In this document: in pieces, positions 33,696 to 44,884 of the stretch
Position numbering within the stretch: the stretch's first letter is position 1
How the letters are laid out: each line of letters opens with the position of its first letter
Assembly: GCA_029339505.1 (NCBI GenBank)
Contig: JAQISU010000025.1
Location: 2,620,501-2,684,500 of the forward strand
DNA: 64,000 bases
Source: Unio delphinus
Lineage: Eukaryota; Mollusca; Bivalvia; Unionida; Unionidae
Reading direction: 5' to 3'
Translations under genes and position numbers: made by a program
Notes under the pieces: generated by a model
What the model saw: the letters and a program-made list of their open reading frames with translations, nothing else
Told to the model about the DNA's origin: nothing
The model's database searches: none

Positions 33696-34719
33696 AGCGT
33701 TTGTTTACTCCATACCCTAATAAAGACGTGACTTCAGCATATATTCGGTAGAATCAGCGCAGTGACCGTTGTAAACACAGTCATAAAATATTAGCATGAG
33801 TCAATTTCTGCCTCAGAAATGTGTTTCTTTTACAAGAAGCCATCTGAGTTTGTGCAATTCGCTTAACAGCGCCAATCATGGTCCCGTCATTAATAAACAA
33901 CGGAAGTTTGGCAATTTATATCCTAATTAATCGAACAGCAAATTAAATTAAAAATTTCACATTTTATTCACGCGTCAACATGAGCAAATTACAAAACTAG
34001 AACACATGGTATCAGCTATTCAAATAAATTAGTTTGCACGCTCGCTTGTTTGTTTCCTTTTGTTTTAGCTTCCTAGCCAAACGCTCTAACAGTTACACAC
34101 GGGAAACGGCATAATTTACGTTTGCATCGAAATAATTATAAGAATTAGATCAATTTATTATGATCACATTGCTGACACATCATTTCCACACAACAATTTT
34201 TCTGTGTCAATACAAAAATTTTTTAAACAATATTTTTCCTTTACAAGACTAAACAGATAATTGAGTACACGTGGAGATATCCAAGAAGAATGCCGCACAT
34301 TTGTTGGGAAATAAAATCTTTCAGCATGGGCATCTACAATTTGAAAAATTAATGTTTCTTATTAATTTCAACAATACATCGAGGTCAGATATATTGAGAG
34401 CACCTACTAACTTATGCAACGCGCCGAGTCATATGGCTTCGTTTGATATGAACACACATTTTCCAAGGTGAAACTAACATCATCTTTAATATTTTATTAC
34501 AATAGCCACTGCTTTGATTCTGCAGAAGTCGAGACTTTATTAAGGAGAGACCATATAAGGGGGGAGCGGGCGGGAGGCAAAGGCACGTGTTTGGAAACGC
34601 GAGTCTTGCTCGGACTTTCTTATATAAAGGACACTGCCATTTCTTTTCTTACTTTAAATAATTCGCGTTAGCTATACTGTAACATCTCGTATTTCAAAAA
34701 GAGACACAATTCCTGCTAT

Positions 34720-35215
34720 ATGAAACAGACAAAATGTGGCGTTTTAAATAAGGTCTTCAGCCTCCGGAAAAAGCAAAAGTTGAAAGAAATTAAAATAAAA
34801 GAGAGGGATAATTCTTATGATAGGGAAAAGTGTAATCGGACGTTTCAGATGGCATGGACAAAAGACATGGAATGGCTGAATTATGATGAGAAGCAAGAAC
34901 ATTATGCAGTGTAACTGGTTTTGATGCGGGTTGTTCGAACTTTAAAGTTGAACTGGATATAAAAATGGTGAAGAGTGACTGAAACCCTTGTTTGAGACCT
35001 TGGGTTCTGTCTGACCTTATCTTTATAATCTTCTATACAAATTACATTCCAACAAATGAATCGTCACCAGCAATACGTTTATGAATGTTTCAAAGAGACG
35101 GTTAACAAGACCAAAACAAACCCAATATGGACCCAGGGTGCTAGTGGAGGACAAAAACTGACATTTGGATCCCTTTCTGGAATCGGATCCAGATTATCTT
35201 GAGAAACAAAAAATG
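34720..35215 (+). pseudogene. fragment of a hAT/ZNF862-like transposase N-terminus
   Basis: The open frame at 34720-34914 is Lys-rich and then reads CNRTFQMAWTKDMEWLNYDE. That is the F..W....WL.YD pattern that opens the zinc-finger region of hAT-derived transposases and KIAA1586/ZNF862-like host proteins. The expected following cysteine pair is absent because the frame stops at 34914. A further in-family-looking piece (DPFLESDPDYLEKQK) follows near 35160. This is a broken copy. Confidence 0.4.
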
Positions 35216-35654
35216 TTAATTGAGTGATTGATGATTTGAAGTAGGATTTATACTTCTGTACCTCTGCATGTCATATGATAATGTTATTTATGAACGAAAA
35301 TTGTTGTTAATCTCAATACAAGTGTGTGACATAGTTTTGTGGACAAGACTAATACATGTTTGGCAGGATTGGTAAATTTATCAGTACACTAGCCCTTCTG
35401 GCTACCAAGAAATTTGTGTTAAATTCAAGACCTGCATACACTGATAAACCGCAGTTTCACCGAATCCTTGAGTTGGCCCATACTTGTAACCACCGCTTGC
35501 ATCCTGCATGGATCCACCACATGTACAGTCGAACGTATACATACGTACAGACAGCATACAGCACCCATGTATTAGCTACGTCTATAGTCGTGGTTCCACC
35601 ACATGTACAGACATACGTTCATACATATAGACAGCTCTACTCGTCAGCTAGCTA

Positions 35655-35815
35655 AACTAGTCATAAACTCGTCACACTGATTATACTCGTTACAACCGTT
35701 AGACTCGTTAGACTCGTTAGCCTCGTTATGCCCGTTAGACTCGTTCGATTTTTGTTAGACTCCTTAGACTCGTTAGAACTAGTTAGAACTCGTTAGCCTC
35801 GTTAGCTTGATGGCT
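35655..35815. repeat. degenerate array of a GTTAGACTC-type 9-10-mer
   Basis: About 14 imperfect copies of CTCGTTAGA / CTCGTTAGC. No coding frame. Confidence 0.8.
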
Positions 35816-36102
35816 ATAGAATATCACGCGAAACGTGCTCTCCTCGACAGATCCAAAGTGACCAGTGTGTCGGTTGTAAATTGATCTTGCTTAAATTTAT
35901 GAGACAGTTAGTAATATTCAGGGTAAACTACCCATGCATATCGTGATTATAATGTCCCCCGCCGCAAGTAATTTCCGGCGAGATATATGTTGGTTCGCAT
36001 GTCTGTAAAAGCACCTGTTCACCCTAGGCAACATTGTACACATACACAACGAAAAATAGTCAAATATTTCACAGGCATAACAAATTTATTTTCTTCTTCT
36101 AA

Positions 36103-36357
36103 TTATGTGACACACGCATCATGAGGTAAGGTAAATTTGTTATTTTCATGTACTCTTCTTTTTTTATTTACCTCCAACACCTCCTGCTCTATTATATCCT
36201 TTTTGGCTATAGCCTCCGTAGCCAGCTCGTCCAGGAGTCCCCTAGCATACTCCAGGTGCATTTGGAGTTCCAGAAGCGTTGCAGTTCTGTTGCTCATTTT
36301 CGTTTGGCTGATGCGCCAACGAGCATTTCTCTTTATATGGTTCAAGCGCGGACGCAA
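36103..36357 (-). CDS. unrecognised small open frame, coiled-coil-like
   Basis: The minus-strand frame of 84 codons starts with a basic stretch. It then has a helical, Glu/Lys/Leu-rich middle (LLELQMHLEYARGLLDELA) and ends soon after EVNKKRRVHENN. I do not recognise it. A segment of about 30 bp coding its VNKKRRVHEN part recurs, with one T fewer, at 40676-40707 inside viral copy A, so it may belong to the same viral island. Confidence 0.3.
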   Translation of the reverse strand: MRPRLNHIKRNARWRISQTKMSNRTATLLELQMHLEYARGLLDELATEAIAKKDIIEQEVLEVNKKRRVHENNKFTLPHDACVT

Positions 36358-36540
36358 TATAAAATATCCCTAGTATTGTTCGGTCGAAATGTTACGTTTA
36401 GGGTGAGGTATAGAGAGAAGAAAAGGATCATGGATACAAATGAAACGTTGAAAACAAACGACAGAGACATTTTGTTTCAAAACACAATTTTATGTATTCA
36501 AATAGCAATCAACTAACCATAAACAATAAACACAATTTTT

Positions 36541-37600
36541 TCAAATATTATTTTTGACGTGATTGACAAATTCTAAAGAAGTCAAGCTTGTTGTCCAAGA
36601 ATGGAAGTCATCAGACCATTGATGTACATACACTTCCTTTTTTAGCATATAGCTACAGTGGTCACAAAACCATCGATCTACTTTGTCATCGTATCTAGAA
36701 GAATGATGATCAAAATAGGTCACTACATGTTCTCAAGATCATGGACTGCGTTATTGCAGAATAGACACAATATTGTACACACAATAGAATGTGTGCCTTG
36801 TTATTTCACATGATTGAATCGTTTCGTCTGAGCATTTCTTCTCATAAAGTCAAAAGTGTCGTCTTCCAAACGTATAAATCCAAATGAATCAAAATACTTC
36901 ACACATCGCTCTTTTTGGAAAGTAGACGTCTAACCAGTGGGTTCCTGTGAGACGAATGTCGTCCGTATTGATGTTATAAGCTTAATTTTTGTAGGGTTCG
37001 CGATGATGTGGTTCATCTTTAGCACACACCACAGGTTTCCAAGAAGCAGTGTATGAACTGTGGTTTGAAAGGTAATTAAGTTACCAGGCATCCATTTTGT
37101 GATCTTGTCTGTTTTCACAGGTGATGATAAGTGATCAATTCAATCAAGACTTTTAGCTTTGTGCTTGAAAAGGTCTGTCCAGTAACCGTTTCTTCTTTTT
37201 GTCTCCTCACTCTGAGCGAAGAGAGCATCGATGTGATCAATTTCTCAATCAATCAGTGGAGGAGAGGGATGATCACGCATGTCTTTGCACCACTGATATA
37301 ACACGGTTTCTTCTGGAATGAGACTCCAAGCTTCGTACATAAACTCGTTTTTTTTTACTCATCATCAGACGTAAATGGTCTTCAGTTTGCCTGGGGTGAT
37401 CGATTTTACAGTTCATAAAAATCTTTCTTGATCAATTCCCGCATTGTATCCATCAAGAGTTTGGCACAACAGGAGATCAAATGTTGTTCATATTCTGGCC
37501 ATCTGAACTTCATTATCACTATTTCTTTGGTTTTTCCTTGGGGGTCTGCTTTCCTCTGTAACCTCCCTTTCCATTTCCATCGATTCTTCACTAATCAAAG
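36541..37600 (-). pseudogene. unrecognised broken gene region, possibly viral
   Basis: Coding-looking minus-strand pieces follow in order with stops and frame changes. At 37406-37591 is a basic start (MKNRWKWKGRL...). At about 36820-37370 the pieces include EETVLYQWCKDMRDHP, SEETKRRNGYWTDLFKHKAK and KYFDSFGFIRLED. At 36541-36723 is a segment with a CDHC pair. YFDSFG is also the block after the catalytic His in adenain-type proteases, but the His and Cys blocks are not visible, so that reading is weak. It lies just outside the clearly viral copies. Confidence 0.35.
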
Positions 37601-38040
37601 AGGGATAAATATTTTTACTTCTGGACCCTGCCATATGCAATAAGGCAACTTAGGGGATCACATAGACGTTAAATGTTCTGTGTCGTCATCCACCAAACAC
37701 GAAGCACTAAGCTTGCTAGACTGCTGATCGACAAGCTTAGGGCTCACATAGGGGCTTCTATTTTGTGTGCCCCTGAACCTTCTCATAAAGCAGCTTAGGG
37801 GTTCATATGTGGTTGTTTTGACCTATATACGGGACATTTTGACCTTTTATGATTTTTTAAGGCAACTATTTTTTTCCCTTGGGTCACCAATATGTATATT
37901 TGTTTGAATTTAAAGACATATTTATTTTATAATGAATTCTGAAAATATTAACACTATTACTGCTGCTATTTACAAATATGACCAATGAAGAAATATAATT
38001 ATCTCATAAACCAAATCTTGAAACAATTTTTATTTATATC

Positions 38041-38256
38041 GAAAACTTGCCAGAGCTTAAATCCGCGGATATATCTACATTACTATCAGACAATAAATTC
38101 GTCAAAAAGATTCAGCCAGCTGTCTTTTCTCAATTGGTGGAGATTATAGAATCAAAGAGAATGGTGTCGTTCTTTAACGCCGTTGAAATAGTTAGATTAG
38201 AACTAGAATGCAAGTACGAAGCAAGAATAACTTTAATTCACACGTACGACAACTAA
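38041..38256 (+). CDS. unrecognised open frame next to viral copy A
   Basis: An uninterrupted plus-strand stretch of about 70 codons (KSADISTLLSDNKFVKKIQP, then a helical part ending TLIHTYDN). Upstream, frames with similar composition are broken. No domain recognised. Its position suggests a relic of the viral island. Confidence 0.3.
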   Translation, partial: ENLPELKSADISTLLSDNKFVKKIQPAVFSQLVEIIESKRMVSFFNAVEIVRLELECKYEARITLIHTYDN

Positions 38257-38814
38257 AAAGGATTATACAAAGCGCATGTAGTAAGCGTTCCAAAGTGTAG
38301 AAAGTGAACGTGGGAGTTTAGTTCGACTGAAGGCAGAGATTTGTGCACAGTTTGATGTGTTGTTTTTGTCAGCGCAAAATTCTTATTTGTACTTTCAGCG
38401 TGACATTCACGAATGACACATTCTAAACATGTAAATGAAAGTAACATTCACTACAACCATCCTATTTACTTATTCCTATATTGTAAATGGTAGTAAAATT
38501 CACAAAATTTATCCGAATCGCAAATTAAGGTTGTGTAAATTCGAGTAAACAGTGAAGAAAACAAAAGTATTACACTATTCCACACGGATTACAAATTATG
38601 ATCGGGTGTTTGCAAGTAAAATGCACGAAAATCGTATTGTCAGGTCAGTAATATTTCCGAGTGAGGGTGTCATTAAGATTTTATGTAAAAATTCATTTGT
38701 TGACTTTCTCCGGATAAATCATTTTTACCCTACCCATTTGGTGCGTAAGTTAAAAATTCATTCTTGTCAATAATTAATTATGACATCGAATATATACCGC
38801 ATTTACGAGTTCTT

Positions 38815-39010
38815 GTACATTTAAAATTCCAGGGGATTCTTGAGGCGTGAATGTATACAGAATATATCCCCGCTGAGCCTGATTTGATATTTCTTTGAAA
38901 CTTTCCATCAATTGCATCGGATTCGAGATTGATTGCGATCATAGAGGTTATATTTACTATTCCGGAAGATATATGTCTACCACCACAGTATGGATCATTC
39001 TTGCATCTAA
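38815..39010 (-). pseudogene. viral copy A: fragment of the terminal structural gene
   Basis: Read on the minus strand, the segment NDPYCGGRHISSGIVNI parallels NDPDGGGRHIAPQNVNIS of the gene at 41188-41530, and GIYSVYIHASR parallels its C-terminal GYILYSFAP. It carries frameshifts. The function of the family is unknown; it ends the structural gene block in copies A and B. Confidence 0.6.
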
Positions 39011-39094
39011 GTGGATTGTCTTGGTCTATTGCGTTTGACTCCTATTGTTTTATCCTAAAGCTTTCTAAAATGTTTAAGCTGAGTTTAGAGTAAG
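39007..39094. repeat. 87-bp direct repeat, unit 1
   Basis: Starts around TAAGTGGATTGTCTTGGTC. It matches 39246-39334 at all but about two or three positions. Confidence 0.9.
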
Positions 39095-39245
39095 GGCGTA
39101 GATTTTGAATAAACCGCATGATGTAAACCAAGAAGGTGTCCATTTTGGTCAGTAATTTTGAAATCTATTCTTGAGGATAACTGATTATGAGTTTCTTTAG
39201 AATTAATTATCCAGGAATAAATGTATAAATATATCTTTGCTGAGC

Positions 39246-39334
39246 TTAAGTGGATTGTCTTGGTCTATTGCGTTTGACTCCTATTGTTTTATCCTAAAGC
39301 TTTATAAAATGTTTAAGCTGAGTTTATAGTAAGG
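39246..39334. repeat. 87-bp direct repeat, unit 2
   Basis: Second unit, 239 bp downstream. The sequence just upstream (39205-39245) also resembles 38850-38875 and 41209-41245, so a segment of the viral terminal gene was tandemly duplicated. Confidence 0.9.
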
Positions 39335-39499
39335 ACAAAAAGTTTGGACCACCACTTGAAATGTGATCCATCTTTAATGTTTTGCTTTTGGTGCGCATTT
39401 ACATGCAAGATTTGATTGTAATTTAGTTAACTGACCAGAAGTCATGGTGACCATAACATGACTACATGACATTATAATATCTTAAGCGATTTCATCACA

Positions 39500-40860
39500 T
39501 ATTTTCGACTGGTGCATCAAAGATTCTCATTATTACACCAACAACTTCAAGGAACATTGATTTATCTCTGAGTATGACAGCGTTATCTTTATAACCATCA
39601 TAACCATCGTGATTTACACGATCAAATCTAATTGTGATATTTATAAAACAGTATTTATATTCCCATAAATGGCATCAAGCGCTGATAAGCTCGTGCTACA
39701 TGATTAGTGGTATAATCTAACATTATATCCTCAGCTTCGTCTTGTGGGCCATTTGTTCCTAAAGTTACCTCGGTAACTCCGAGTTGATTAAATATCATAT
39801 GGCGATGCTATTGATTGCTTAGTCGATTCATATTCTGCAAAGCAATGAAATTATGTAGTGGCGCAAACACATCCTGTTGTGATGCTATATGTCATGTAAT
39901 ACACATTGAACTATGTTTTGAATACTGTCTGTGGTCACTGTTGACCATAACAATATTGATTTACCAGCTTGATCCGTAAAAGCAGGTAGTGTTAATTCTT
40001 CAACAATCGTGTGTCATTACAGGCATCCACAATGAGATTGTTGTATTATTTACTTTACCAGCTGTAGCAACACCAACGCCCCGCCAGACTGCGTCATAAT
40101 CATCACCTTTTTGTAGAAGTACAACTGTGTATTTAACGAAGACAATAACCTTTCTACAAAATCCAAAAGCATGAGACTATGGAACTACACGTGAAAATCA
40201 TCTGCTTCCTCCTAACAGCATTAGTGCACTTATTTCAAATCCTAAGTTGAAGTTTGCATTAAAGCTTTAATTACATCAAAATTAGCATCAGCCGGTCTAG
40301 CTAATTTTCAAAATCATCTGGTTGTTTATTGATTGCAATAACTAGTGATGCCTGTACTGTATTATATTGAACATGATCAGCATTGTTGGTAATAACTTTA
40401 GTAAACATCATTGATGGAACAGTTGATCTAAATCTAGTATTGTGGGAGCAACTACGACGTCTTTCTGAATTGATTCAATATTTCCATTATATATGTAGCG
40501 CAATCAAACAATGCCATAATATAATTGTTAACAAAGTCAACACGCAAATATACTGCATATGGCGTATCAGCTGCATCATTTTTTACAAGTTCACCTTCTA
40601 CTTCATAAAAGCTTCAGCGGGTAAGAAATATGTACTTGTATCCTGAACTTAAAATTCCATACTACCACATTGATTTGGTATTTTCATGTACTCTTCTTTT
40701 TTATTTACGTCAGAGGAAAAATACTGACAATTATGCACGGATTCATCTTTGAATACTGACGCATCCTTGTCTATTGCTTGATGAAATATACGCTTAAAGA
40801 TTTTATTATAATTATTATCGTCTGACACGAAGACCACTTCCTGCTATTAATTTTGCAGTT
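39500..40860 (-). pseudogene. viral copy A: major capsid protein (double jelly roll), decayed
   Basis: Several blocks align with the better copy at 44885-46250 and run in the same order: AAAGATTCTCATTATTACAC with 44905; a stretch around 39690-39800 with 45160-45285; the CTTCAGCGGGTAAGAAATA block at 40611 with 46038. The N-terminal part at 40700-40837 resembles the start of copy D (FKDES preceded by a MFNR/IFKR-type segment). Stops and indels are dense. The intact protein would be the icosahedral shell protein. Confidence 0.7.
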
Positions 40861-40883
40861 ATATTTTTGAGCAGCAAAGAGGG

Positions 40884-40925
40884 TGGACAGACCGAAACTA
40901 TTTCAAGCAAACCGAAACTATTTCA
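40884..40925. repeat. short tandem AAACCGAAACTATTTCAAGC
   Basis: Two full 20-bp units and a partial one lie between viral copies A and B. Confidence 0.8.
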
Positions 40926-41187
40926 AGCAAACCGAAAACAATTCAGGTAGACAAAAAAAATAGAGAAATAGTTTCGGTTAGTCACGCTATTGAGACTCGA
41001 TGCTGATTGCGCTGTGAAGACGAATTGAAAATCCTTTACGATTTCAGAAACAGACTAATTTGTAAAACCTCACCTCGTAATTCAATCAAATTATTTGACT
41101 GGTCAGTGAGTTTAACATTAATTCTCGATAATTAATTACTCTGACATCTCATATAGTCCGGATTAGTTGATCTTCAATTATAAGAAA

Positions 41188-41530
41188 TCAGGGTGGATCT
41201 GTTGGTGCAAATGAATATAAAATATACCCTTGTTGAGCTTGATTTGATCTTTCGAGATTTATTTGGTAACTTCCTTCGATAACATCACATACTATATTCA
41301 CTGCAATCACCGAGGATATATTGACGTTTTGAGGAGCGATATGTCGCCCACCGCCATCTGGGTCATTATTATGCTTGAGGATTGTTGTTGTTTGTGGTTG
41401 TGCCATTTTCTTCAATGCGTCGTGAACCCTTTTAAAACCATCATCGATGGTGTCATTGAGAGATTTTTTCATCTCTGGGACGTTATATCCTGGTAATTTA
41501 AAATTTAATAACTCTTCTTTTGTCATATTT
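41188..41530 (-). pseudogene. viral copy B: terminal structural gene, unknown function
   Basis: The 112-codon minus-strand frame starts MTKEELLNFKLPGYNVPEM, has a helical middle (DGFKRVHDALKKMAQ) and a beta-rich end (NVNISSVIAVNIV ... GYILYSFAP). Its 5' end (the first 17-18 codons) lies in a 53-bp direct repeat (41471-41523 and 41554-41606), so the original start is duplicated out of frame. The fragment at 38815-39010 is a paralogue. A tail, fibre or minor capsid role is possible from position only. Confidence 0.55.
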
Positions 41531-41606
41531 TGTTCTTCTGTTCTTCTTTTGTTATCTCTGGGACGTTATATCCTGGTAATTTAAAATTTAATAACTCTTC
41601 TTTTGT
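41471..41606. repeat. 53-bp exact direct repeat, 83-bp spacing
   Basis: ATCTCTGGGACGTTATATCC through CTTCTTTTGT occurs at 41471-41523 and again at 41554-41606. The spacing is not a multiple of three, so the extra unit shifts the coding frame. Confidence 0.95.
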
Positions 41607-41926
41607 TATATTATATGCGGATAGAAATTTTTGTTTTTCCCCTTCTCGCACGTCAATAGAATCATCAAAAGATTTTATAAAAGCAAATCATTTAATTTTG
41701 TAATATCTTTAATATATATGTTCATATCTTTTATTATTTCTAAGATAGAATTCAAAATATATTTTTTCTTTACTTTTATTATATCTTCGTCTTTTAGAAG
41801 TTAAAAAATTATATCTCTATAATTTATATTAATCTTATCTGTGGTAAAATCAGATTTTTTCGGTTCAGTTGAAGGTGGTTTTTCAGGCCAACCCAGTATT
41901 GTCCTTTTTAGAACTCTGATAGATAT
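41607..41926. other. viral island, no clear frame
   Basis: AT-rich stretch between two structural genes. On the minus strand there are only short Lys/Asp/Ile-rich pieces, probably the remains of coding sequence. Confidence 0.4.
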
Positions 41927-42497
41927 CTATGACATATCCGGGCGAGTTAATCTAAATGCAGATGATAGTGTTGGTTCATGAACCGTTATAGCGATTTTTG
42001 ATACTTTTCCGGTAATTGTTTTTATTCTACGCTGAAATTCATTACTAATCTGTGCGATTTGGTAGGACCCAGATGGTAGCGAAACAACATTCCAGTCTGG
42101 AGTATCATCGGGTTTATTCTTACTCGCAAACACCAGGGAATTATTTGGCTGTTGACCACCAAATGGTGCTGATCTAATGTTAGGCCAACTGTGATACACT
42201 CGTAGTTTTGCTGGTGATATCTCCTTCATCGGAACCGCAGTGGGGAAATTCACACTGAATTCAGGATTCGTTGAGGTTATTGAGACCATGCTGGTTTTCA
42301 TCGGTGTGGTATTTTCTTCTATTCGTTGAAGTAGTTCTTACGATGTTGCCATTGTTATTATACTGATGTTGTTTTTCTAATTTTGACATCGCGGAATCAT
42401 AAACACGTACCATCGCTGAATACTCACTATCGGATATTAATGTGTCATCGAGTGACGACGATATCATCGACGATAATTCGGAGTACGCGGTTGACAC
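41927..42497 (-). pseudogene. viral copy B: probable minor structural protein
   Basis: Two minus-strand frames join through one frameshift near 42300-42330. The first (42261-42497) is Ser-rich and helical (SMISSSLDDTLISDSEYSAM). The second (41927-42301) reads FSVNFPTAVPMKEISPAKLR, VYHSWPNIR, NNSLVFASKN and LPSGSYQIAQISNEFQRRI. The combination of FPxxxPL-type start, a 'NNSL.F' strand and a 'LP.GSYqI..I..e' block matches a protein that I associate with capsid genes of adintovirus/Polinton-like elements. Its structural role is inferred, not proven. Confidence 0.5.
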
Positions 42498-42499
42498 AA

Positions 42500-43165
42500 C
42501 ATGGAACCTACCTACGTAATCCTGCAGTTTACGCTGGCTGCATGATGATATTTTTTGTTATAATCGAAGTTATTTCCGCGATTGTTGTCGTCACTGAAAT
42601 ACAAATTGGAACATCTATCTGTGCAGTCATTGTCACCGAGGATAGTATTATACCGGCTTCGGTGATTACACCTGATACCGAGTACACGGTAACATCAACT
42701 GCGGCAATTCTTCGTCGGTATTTCTTTTATTTTTACTTGATACTCCTCAGTGAGTGTTTTCAGTTTGGTTTGAAATTCTCTGACCTGATCATAGCGATAC
42801 TGTTGTGACGTTGCCAATGATGATATTTTATTTATTATAATATATTTCAAATTGCTGACATTAAATTCGCCAGCGTTGTAAATCCTATGGGTTTTTAATT
42901 CAATTGTTTACTTAAATCCGCTACCATGTTACTGAAACCCTAGCCAAATTATTATCAGTGGATGATATTATGAATCGTTCAGTTGTTCCGTTGTCGTTGG
43001 TCGTTGATATCATATTGTTGACCCCAGATGAACTCGTTGATGAAATATTAAATTGAGTCGACGACACCAGTGTTAATCTAAAGATACCCTTGACGGACGC
43101 GGTGATATGTAATATGTTAGTAGATGGTGTCCACGTAAATGATCCGTACTGAATCGCGTACACAT
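42500..43165 (-). pseudogene. viral copy B: beta-rich protein fragment
   Basis: The minus-strand frame at 42921-43163 is rich in Ser, Thr, Asn and beta-forming residues (TPSTNILHITASVKGIFRLT) and continues in broken form to about 42500. Composition and place among structural genes suggest a fibre, penton or attachment protein. No specific family recognised. Confidence 0.4.
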
Positions 43166-43189
43166 TATTTACGACATTTTTTGTTGTTC

Positions 43190-43940
43190 GTGAGGGATTT
43201 TTATTTTTTCCAGTTTTTCTATCATCCTCGGTAGATCATCCCTAATGACATCGTTGGTCGTTTTAATATCTTCGCCAATAACTACTAATTGCTGATTAAT
43301 CGCTATTATTTCATCGAGTTCTGTGCTAATACCAGAGATCTATTTTAACATCATCGGGATTAGAATTTTGTTTTCCAAACAAATTATCAATGGCGACATC
43401 GGTCATGTTAAAGTTTTTACGTAACGTAGTAAATTGAGATACATGAGTATCATAATCTGATCGCAATTTTATCAAATTATCAATGGCTGCTTTTATCTCC
43501 GTGACTTGTGTTGCAGTCACCGGTGTATTTTCAAAGAAATCTAATAGAGGTTTGTCAGTACTGTCAATTATACTTCTTTGTAATTCAGAAAACCGATCGA
43601 ATTTAGTTATATGATCGTCGTATTCATATAACTATTTTCTTTAATAATTCTAAATTGTTAATTCTATCCACAATTATTGAAAAGAGAACATCTGGTTTGA
43701 GTTAAAACTGATCGCAAAATACCGCGACAGCATTTTCCGTTACACCGCGTTGATTAACTAAAATATCATCAAGGGAAACTGTACTCGTTTTCAATTTACC
43801 CTGACGATCTTGAAATACAACTATTTCTTTGGGATCAACACTTGCAAGGTTTTACATCTCAGCTATTTCATCTTCGATTATTTTTTATACATCACCGGTT
43901 GCAGATATTTCAGTGATGGTTTCTTTCAGACTTGATAAAG
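43190..43940 (-). pseudogene. viral copy B: coiled-coil protein fragments
   Basis: Minus-strand pieces such as EIKAAIDNLIKLRSDYDTHV (43326-43520), with further helical stretches up to 43940, are broken by stops. The heptad-like pattern suggests a long coiled coil. No function assigned. Confidence 0.4.
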
Positions 43941-43967
43941 ATCTCCCCCAAATATCAAAATAAAATA

Positions 43968-44845
43968 TTATTTTATATAATTTCTCTCTAAAAAGAGATT
44001 ACTAATATATTCGTGTACGGTTTTATGGGGAGGGGGTTCCGATGATGAAATAGCGTTGATTACATTTAATACTTCTATACCGCATATTGGTGGGTCATTC
44101 ATTTTCTGTGTTGGTAGCGTAGAATACCAGATAGGAGTTTTTAAGCGGTGTATATAACGCATAAATTCTTTAGGCGGAGCTAACCCATATTAATAGAAAT
44201 AAACAATCACACGCGGATCAATCGCATATGCAACCCAGTGAGTTTCAGGTCCTGTGCTGCTATCGAGATTAATGATACCGGTTTCAGCGTTGTTTGGTTG
44301 TTGTGGTAATTGATTTATCATAAAGACACCTCTAAAGTTTTTCATCGCTAGTTTTTTAGCAGCATCGAGTAAATCCAACTTTGGCATGGTAACTAGTGTT
44401 AGTAAACTGTTCCTAGTATCGGGCCCTTTCCGCTGTACCGTCGTTTCTTTTCTTTTCTTTTTGTATCGCTGCCCGGTAGCTTTCTTTAGTGTCATCCCTG
44501 CCGCGGTAGCAACGGCTCCTAGAGCGGCGGCTTTTGCTACCGCTGGGGCCGCTGCCGCAATCAACGATGGTAACGATGGTAACGCAGCGAAAAGTGGGAA
44601 TATACCACCTGATTTTATCATGTTCTTAATTGCGACCTCATAGAGAGAAACCTGAACACCTTTTTATCTTTGATGGCATCATTGAAGTGTTTTATCTGAC
44701 GAGCTGTCAATGACAGTTTATTCTGACCACCAGACATCTGATTATGCTTCAGCGATATTGTGGTTCCACATTTTCTAGTTGATTCCGATTGCAATTTTTT
44801 AATTTGACCAGGAGGTAACGTAACACTATCATGACAATATGACAT
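43968..44845 (-). pseudogene. viral copy B: pX-like basic protein fused to adenain-type protease
   Basis: The minus-strand region has three parts. The first (44618-44845) has a LTARQIKHFNDAIKDKK-type segment. The second (about 44470-44620) has SGGIFPLFAALP, then a long Ala-rich hydrophobic helix, then a basic KKKRKE stretch. The third is a C48/C5-like cysteine protease: GIINLDSSTGPETHWVAY with the catalytic His, then a degenerate YFY-stop-YG in place of YFDSFG at about 44185, and TQKMNDPPICG with the catalytic Gln and Cys. Such proteases mature adenovirus, Polinton and adintovirus capsids. A frame change near 44630 and a stop at 44190 make it inactive. Parts two and three share one frame from 44621 down to 43968, interrupted only by that stop. 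Confidence 0.75.
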
Positions 44846-44884
44846 TTTATTTAATACGAGACCTATCTAATTGTTACGTTACAT

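Noticed and set aside
44386..44643. Plus-strand Ala/Val-rich frame
   Set aside because: Shadow of the Ala-rich segment of the viral pX-like/protease gene on the minus strand.
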